Below are positions 5,820 through 8,766 of a stretch of 8,766 nt of DNA, piece after piece. Every line of letters starts with the position of its first letter. The stretch's first letter is position 1. The notes beneath the pieces were generated by a model. The model was not told the DNA's origin, ran no database searches, and saw only the letters and a list, made by a program, of their open reading frames with translations. A program made the translations under genes and the position numbers. Location: assembly GCA_025922995.1 (NCBI GenBank), contig JAICGT010000029.1:1-8766 (forward strand). Reading direction: 5' to 3'. Origin of the DNA: Fimbriimonadales bacterium (GTDB taxonomy: Bacteria; Armatimonadota; Fimbriimonadia; Fimbriimonadales; ATM1).

Positions 5820-7508
5820 TTGGAGTTCGTTTCGGCGTCTGCACTGCGGAACTGGTTCGCCGAAGACCCCCTCCTAGATTGGTTGGACCTTTACGGAGAG
5901 AAAAAGGGATTCATTAAGGACACGGATCGAGCCGACTACATCGCCGAAACTCAAATGTCTGAGTTTCTGTTTGAGAAAGGCCGTGAGTTTGAAGCCCACG
6001 TGTTCGCACTGTTACAAGACCAGTGCGAAATTACAGCCGTTTCCGCCCATGAGCGAGACCAAGCAGTCGAGGAAACCGAACGTCTCATCCGATCCGGCGC
6101 GTGCGCAATCTATCAGGGCTGCGTTGTCGACCCGCATACGCAGACCGGCGGCAGACCCGACTTAATAGTCAGAAACGACGTCCTTCACACGTTTTGCGAA
6201 TGTCCGCCAGACAACATCGGCGACGATCGGCATTATCGAGTGGTGGACATCAAATTCACGTCGCTCGATCTAAGCGTGAAGGGCTATGTCGGCAACGGCG
6301 GAGACCGGCGGAGAAAGGCGCAACTGTATGTGTATAACCGGGCTTTAGCAAGCATTCAGGGCTATCCTCCTCCCGTCGCGTATCTCATCGCGCGTGGAAC
6401 AAAGATCAGAGATGAGAGGAATGACAACTGCCTGTACAGGCTCGCGCCGGCCATGATGGACGAGCCCGAACTCGCTGATGAAGTAGACAGGGCAACGCAG
6501 TGGGTAAGGCGAGTGCGGTCTGACGGCGCCACTTGGAACGTGTTGCCCGAACCAGAAATCGACGAGCTAAGGCTCAATGCCGGCAACGATCAGGACTGGC
6601 CCTGGCATTGCGCAAAAAAAGAAATCCTCGAACAGACGCGAGACCTTACTTCGTTATGGCAAGTCACGCCTAAAAGGCGCCCGCTAGCGATTGCGCGTGG
6701 CATCACGAGATGGAGCGATCCGAAGTGTCACGCCGGACTCTTCAACTTATCCGAGAAAATGGCCACAACGCTCCAACGCATTATCGACTCGCAGTTGCCC
6801 GACTCGCCGAACTTGTCACCGGATCGGATTTCGACCGGAAGAGAAGTCTGGCACCCAAAGCCGACGATCGAATTTTACGTTGATTTCGAGACGGTATCCA
6901 GCGTCGATGACAAATTCGACCTTCTTCCACAGAGCGGGGGGCAACCGCTGATTTTTATGATCGGGTGTGGACATGAGCATGATGGAGAATGGAAGTTCGA
7001 GTGTTTTACTGCCGATAGGCTCACTGAACCCCACGAAGCTGAGATTATCGACGCGTGGATCGATCACATGATTAACACCGCTGGTAAATTCGGAATCCGA
7101 CACCCGACCGTCTATCACTGGTCTCACGCCGAAAAAAGCTCTTTGACAACAGCATTCAACGCGGCGAGAGTGCGACACCCGAACAACAATTGGCCGGAAC
7201 CAAATTGGTATGACTTCCTAAACAAAGTCATGAAGCCTGAGCCTGTGACCGTCAAAGGCTCGCTCGCATTCGGATTAAAATCCGTCGCCAAGGCGATGGC
7301 GAATAACGATATGATCGACACACGTTGGGCGGACGGGCCAACGGATGGATTGGGCGCGATGGTCGGCGCTTGGAGGTGCGACGAAAAAGCCGAGGCCGAA
7401 GGCTGCCGCCTTATCGATATCGAGCTCATGAAACAGATTCGCGCCTATAACGAAGTCGACTGCAAGGTGATGTGGGAAGCGATCGCCTACCTCCGCAAGC
7501 ATCACTAA
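5814..7508 (+). CDS. Putative dual nuclease: RecB-like PD-(D/E)XK plus RNase H-like exonuclease domain
   Basis: The product has 564 residues from ATG 5814, chosen because MGLEFVSASALRNWF is a sensible N-terminus (this family tends to open with a short SxSxL.. segment) and because earlier starts lie in a hairpin. The N-terminal half has the Cas4/RecB-type nuclease pattern: KGREFE near residue 58, GRPDLIV with Asp116, VVDIKFT with Asp145 and Lys147, then a QLYVY motif (Gln170, Tyr174). The C-terminal half looks like the RNase H-like exonuclease domain of YprB/TM0106 or DUF2779 proteins: FYVDFET (Asp357, Glu359), YHWSHAE (435-440), GLKSVAK and YNEVDCKVMWEA with Asp549. Inference: a metal-dependent DNA or RNA processing enzyme in the cytoplasm. 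No helicase or cas gene is beside it. There are few cysteines, and no four-Cys cluster of the iron-sulphur Cas4/AddB kind is obvious. Its leader has two inverted repeats. The stop overlaps the convergent small gene by 4 bp. Confidence 0.78.
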   Translation: MGLEFVSASALRNWFAEDPLLDWLDLYGEKKGFIKDTDRADYIAETQMSEFLFEKGREFEAHVFALLQDQCEITAVSAHERDQAVEETERLIRSGACAIYQGCVVDPHTQTGGRPDLIVRNDVLHTFCECPPDNIGDDRHYRVVDIKFTSLDLSVKGYVGNGGDRRRKAQLYVYNRALASIQGYPPPVAYLIARGTKIRDERNDNCLYRLAPAMMDEPELADEVDRATQWVRRVRSDGATWNVLPEPEIDELRLNAGNDQDWPWHCAKKEILEQTRDLTSLWQVTPKRRPLAIARGITRWSDPKCHAGLFNLSEKMATTLQRIIDSQLPDSPNLSPDRISTGREVWHPKPTIEFYVDFETVSSVDDKFDLLPQSGGQPLIFMIGCGHEHDGEWKFECFTADRLTEPHEAEIIDAWIDHMINTAGKFGIRHPTVYHWSHAEKSSLTTAFNAARVRHPNNNWPEPNWYDFLNKVMKPEPVTVKGSLAFGLKSVAKAMANNDMIDTRWADGPTDGLGAMVGAWRCDEKAEAEGCRLIDIELMKQIRAYNEVDCKVMWEAIAYLRKHH

Positions 7509-7726
7509 GCGCGGCGCCGGCCCTTCATGCGCGGCGCGGGACCCGGCAGCTTTTTGCCCTCCCAGATGTCCAGCATCTGCTCGCGAAAGTCGTTTAGGAT
7601 GCAAATCGACCGGGGTCCGAAAATTTGGATTACTTCCACGGCAGCGCCAAACGACTCGGGATTGAGCTTACGGTCACGACAAACGCCGGTGTCTTCATCG
7701 AACCTGGGGCAGTCCTCGCATCGCAT
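7505..7726 (-). CDS. Small four-cysteine protein, possible metal-binding
   Basis: The product has 73 residues. Cysteines are at 3, 6, 16 and 42 (CxxC, then nine residues, C, then 25 residues, C), the right number for a zinc or iron-sulphur site. The middle (AAVEVIQIFGPRSICILNDFRE) is well-behaved, with a hydrophobic strand and helix. The C-terminus is basic and proline-rich (PGPAPRMKGRRRA). It is not recognised as a named family; the coding bias, cysteine pattern and neat 4-bp overlap with the nuclease gene's stop support a real gene. ATG is at 7726-7724 with only a weak GTAG upstream. It is divergent from cinA with 56 bases between the two starts, so the two may share a promoter region. Confidence 0.7.
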   Translation of the reverse strand: MRCEDCPRFDEDTGVCRDRKLNPESFGAAVEVIQIFGPRSICILNDFREQMLDIWEGKKLPGPAPRMKGRRRA

Positions 7727-7730
7727 GTCT

Positions 7731-7738
7731 ACTATACT
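7731..7738. promoter_or_regulatory. Candidate shared -10 region between the small Cys gene and cinA
   Basis: ACTATACT reads TATACT toward cinA (7733-7738) and TATAGT toward the small gene (7736-7731). Both match four or five of the six -10 consensus bases. It lies 44 bases before the cinA ATG but only five before the ATG of the small gene, so for the latter it would give an almost leaderless transcript. No -35 match is visible. A further TANNNT string at 7768-7773 is nine bases before the cinA ATG and is an alternative. Confidence 0.2.
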
Positions 7739-7782
7739 ACCACTTCGGGGCGCCCTCGCAATTCTGCTACCATTCTCTTGGA

Positions 7783-8766
7783 ATGCCGTCCGCTGAAATC
7801 GTCGCCGTGGGTACCGAAATCCTGCTGGGCGACATTGTCGACTCGAACTCCCAGGCCCTGGGACAGGTGCTCGCCGAGTACGGGATCGTGCACCTCAGGC
7901 GCGCAACCGTCGGTGACAACCTCGGGCGCTGCACAAGCGCCATTGCCGAGGCACTTCAGCGCGCCGAGGTCGTGTTCACGATCGGCGGCCTAGGACCTAC
8001 CGGCGACGACATCACGCGCGAAGCCATCGCTGCGGCGGTCGGCGAGAGGCTGGTAATGGACGAGCGTTGCCTTGCAGGTCTCAAGGAATATGTTGCATCT
8101 CGAGGAAGGAAGTGGAAGGATTCTTACGGCAGCCAAGCGCTGAGGCCGGAACAGGCGATGCTCATTGCGAACGAAGTGGGCACCGCGCCCGGAATTCACT
8201 GGACACAGGGTGACAAACAGATCATCGCGATGCCCGGCCCGCGCGGCGAATTCTTGGCAATGCTGGAAACGGCGGTGCGGCCGATTTTACAGTCGATTTC
8301 CGATTCGGTGATTTACTCACGCACACTGCGCATACTCGGCGTTCCCGAAGCGGTGCTCGCGGATATGTTTGCGAAAGAAATGGCAGGCGAAAACCCGACG
8401 GTCTCGCCTTATGCAAAAGTCGGCGAGGCTCACTTGCGGGTGACGGCCAATGCGAAAGATATCGAGTCCGCCAAGCAACTCGTCGACCCGGTTTCAAACC
8501 GAATTATCGCTAAACTTGGGAACAGGGTCTATTCATCGGATGGGAAAGAATTGGCGGAAGTGATTATCGATCGCCTTGCGTCGTCCGGAGCAACCGTCGC
8601 CGTTGCGGAAAGTTGCACCGGTGGAATGCTTGGCGAAGCTTTAACCGCCGTCCCCGGTGCGAGCGAAGCCTTTCTCGGCGGTGTTGTCGCGTATTCTAAT
8701 AAGGTCAAAGCCCAGATGCTTAACGTATCACAACAAGCGCTGGACGAGAACGGGGCGGTAAGCAAA
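7783..8766 (+). CDS. cinA: CinA family protein (competence/damage-inducible; NMN deamidase domain), 3' end missing
   Basis: There are 328 residues before the window ends in frame; the family is usually about 410-420, so roughly 85-90 residues are outside. The N-terminal MoCF/COG1058 domain shows AEIVAVGTEILLGDIVDSNS (4-23) and GGLGPTGDD (68-76), with MPGPRGEF at 150-157. After the linker and small middle domain (TLRILGVPEA onwards), the C-terminal CinA/PncC domain starts near residue 254 (GKELAEVI) with AESCTGG at 275-281 and GGVVAYSNKVKAQMLNV at 299-315. Known role of the family: ADP-ribose pyrophosphatase in the N-domain and nicotinamide-mononucleotide deamidation in the C-domain, which recycles pyridine nucleotides. 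Some species link it to competence and recA. The ATG at 7783 is the natural start since family homology begins at once; there is no Shine-Dalgarno. Confidence 0.95.
   Translation, partial: MPSAEIVAVGTEILLGDIVDSNSQALGQVLAEYGIVHLRRATVGDNLGRCTSAIAEALQRAEVVFTIGGLGPTGDDITREAIAAAVGERLVMDERCLAGLKEYVASRGRKWKDSYGSQALRPEQAMLIANEVGTAPGIHWTQGDKQIIAMPGPRGEFLAMLETAVRPILQSISDSVIYSRTLRILGVPEAVLADMFAKEMAGENPTVSPYAKVGEAHLRVTANAKDIESAKQLVDPVSNRIIAKLGNRVYSSDGKELAEVIIDRLASSGATVAVAESCTGGMLGEALTAVPGASEAFLGGVVAYSNKVKAQMLNVSQQALDENGAVSK

Noticed and set aside
5814..7726. Toxin-antitoxin pairing of the nuclease with the small four-Cys protein
   Set aside because: The two genes are convergent, not in one operon, and the small protein has no antitoxin-like DNA-binding domain.
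1..8766. CRISPR array, tRNA, rRNA, transposon ends or attachment sites
   Set aside because: No regularly spaced direct repeats, cloverleaf-like folds, rRNA-like stretches, transposase motifs or paired terminal repeats were seen by eye. A Cas4-like nuclease motif alone does not make a CRISPR locus.

Overview
This 8.8 kb window is a gene-dense piece of a bacterial chromosome. It has moderately high GC, short intergenic gaps, several genes without a clear Shine-Dalgarno sequence and at least one probable TTG start. No rRNA, tRNA, transposase, phage gene or CRISPR array is visible. The set of genes (a CinA-type protein, a hexameric-type glutamate dehydrogenase, a secreted TPR-like protein, a J-domain/WD40 fusion and a small four-cysteine protein) would suit an uncultured soil or water bacterium of a poorly sampled phylum such as Armatimonadota or Eremiobacterota. 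That placement is a weak impression, not a demonstrated result.

Layout. Positions 1-513 (minus strand) hold remains of membrane-protein coding sequence. A 109-residue, three-helix membrane protein is readable only if one base is restored at an A-run (258-260). A second hydrophobic frame runs off the left edge. A plus-strand cassette follows: a J-domain protein fused to a WD40 beta-propeller (598-1743), an HD-domain metal phosphohydrolase (1763-2446) and an unrecognised beta-rich protein (2443-3039). The last two overlap by ATGA. This cassette collides with a minus-strand pair, a secreted TPR-like protein (3027-3716) lying downstream of glutamate dehydrogenase (3761-5053). The two opposing genes interlock by 13 bp.

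The 129-bp gap upstream of gdh is divergent. It holds two inverted repeats and an AT-rich symmetric -10-like site, and it leads to a secreted NTF2-like protein (5183-5734). A perfect 13-bp-stem hairpin without a U-tract follows, and then a second inverted repeat that includes the start codon of a 564-residue protein (5814-7508). That protein appears to combine a PD-(D/E)XK RecB-like nuclease with a C-terminal RNase H-like DEDD exonuclease domain. Its 3' end overlaps by 4 bp a minus-strand gene for a small four-Cys protein (7505-7726). This gene is divergent from cinA (7783 to the right edge, truncated by the window).

Working picture. The metabolic and housekeeping parts are gdh and cinA (ammonium/glutamate and pyridine-nucleotide salvage). 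The less ordinary parts are the J-domain/propeller plus HD cassette, which may be a client-handling or signalling module, and the stand-alone dual-nuclease gene with its structured leader. No complete, convincingly new multi-gene defence system is demonstrable here. The nuclease and the J-propeller cassette are the best candidates for a second look.
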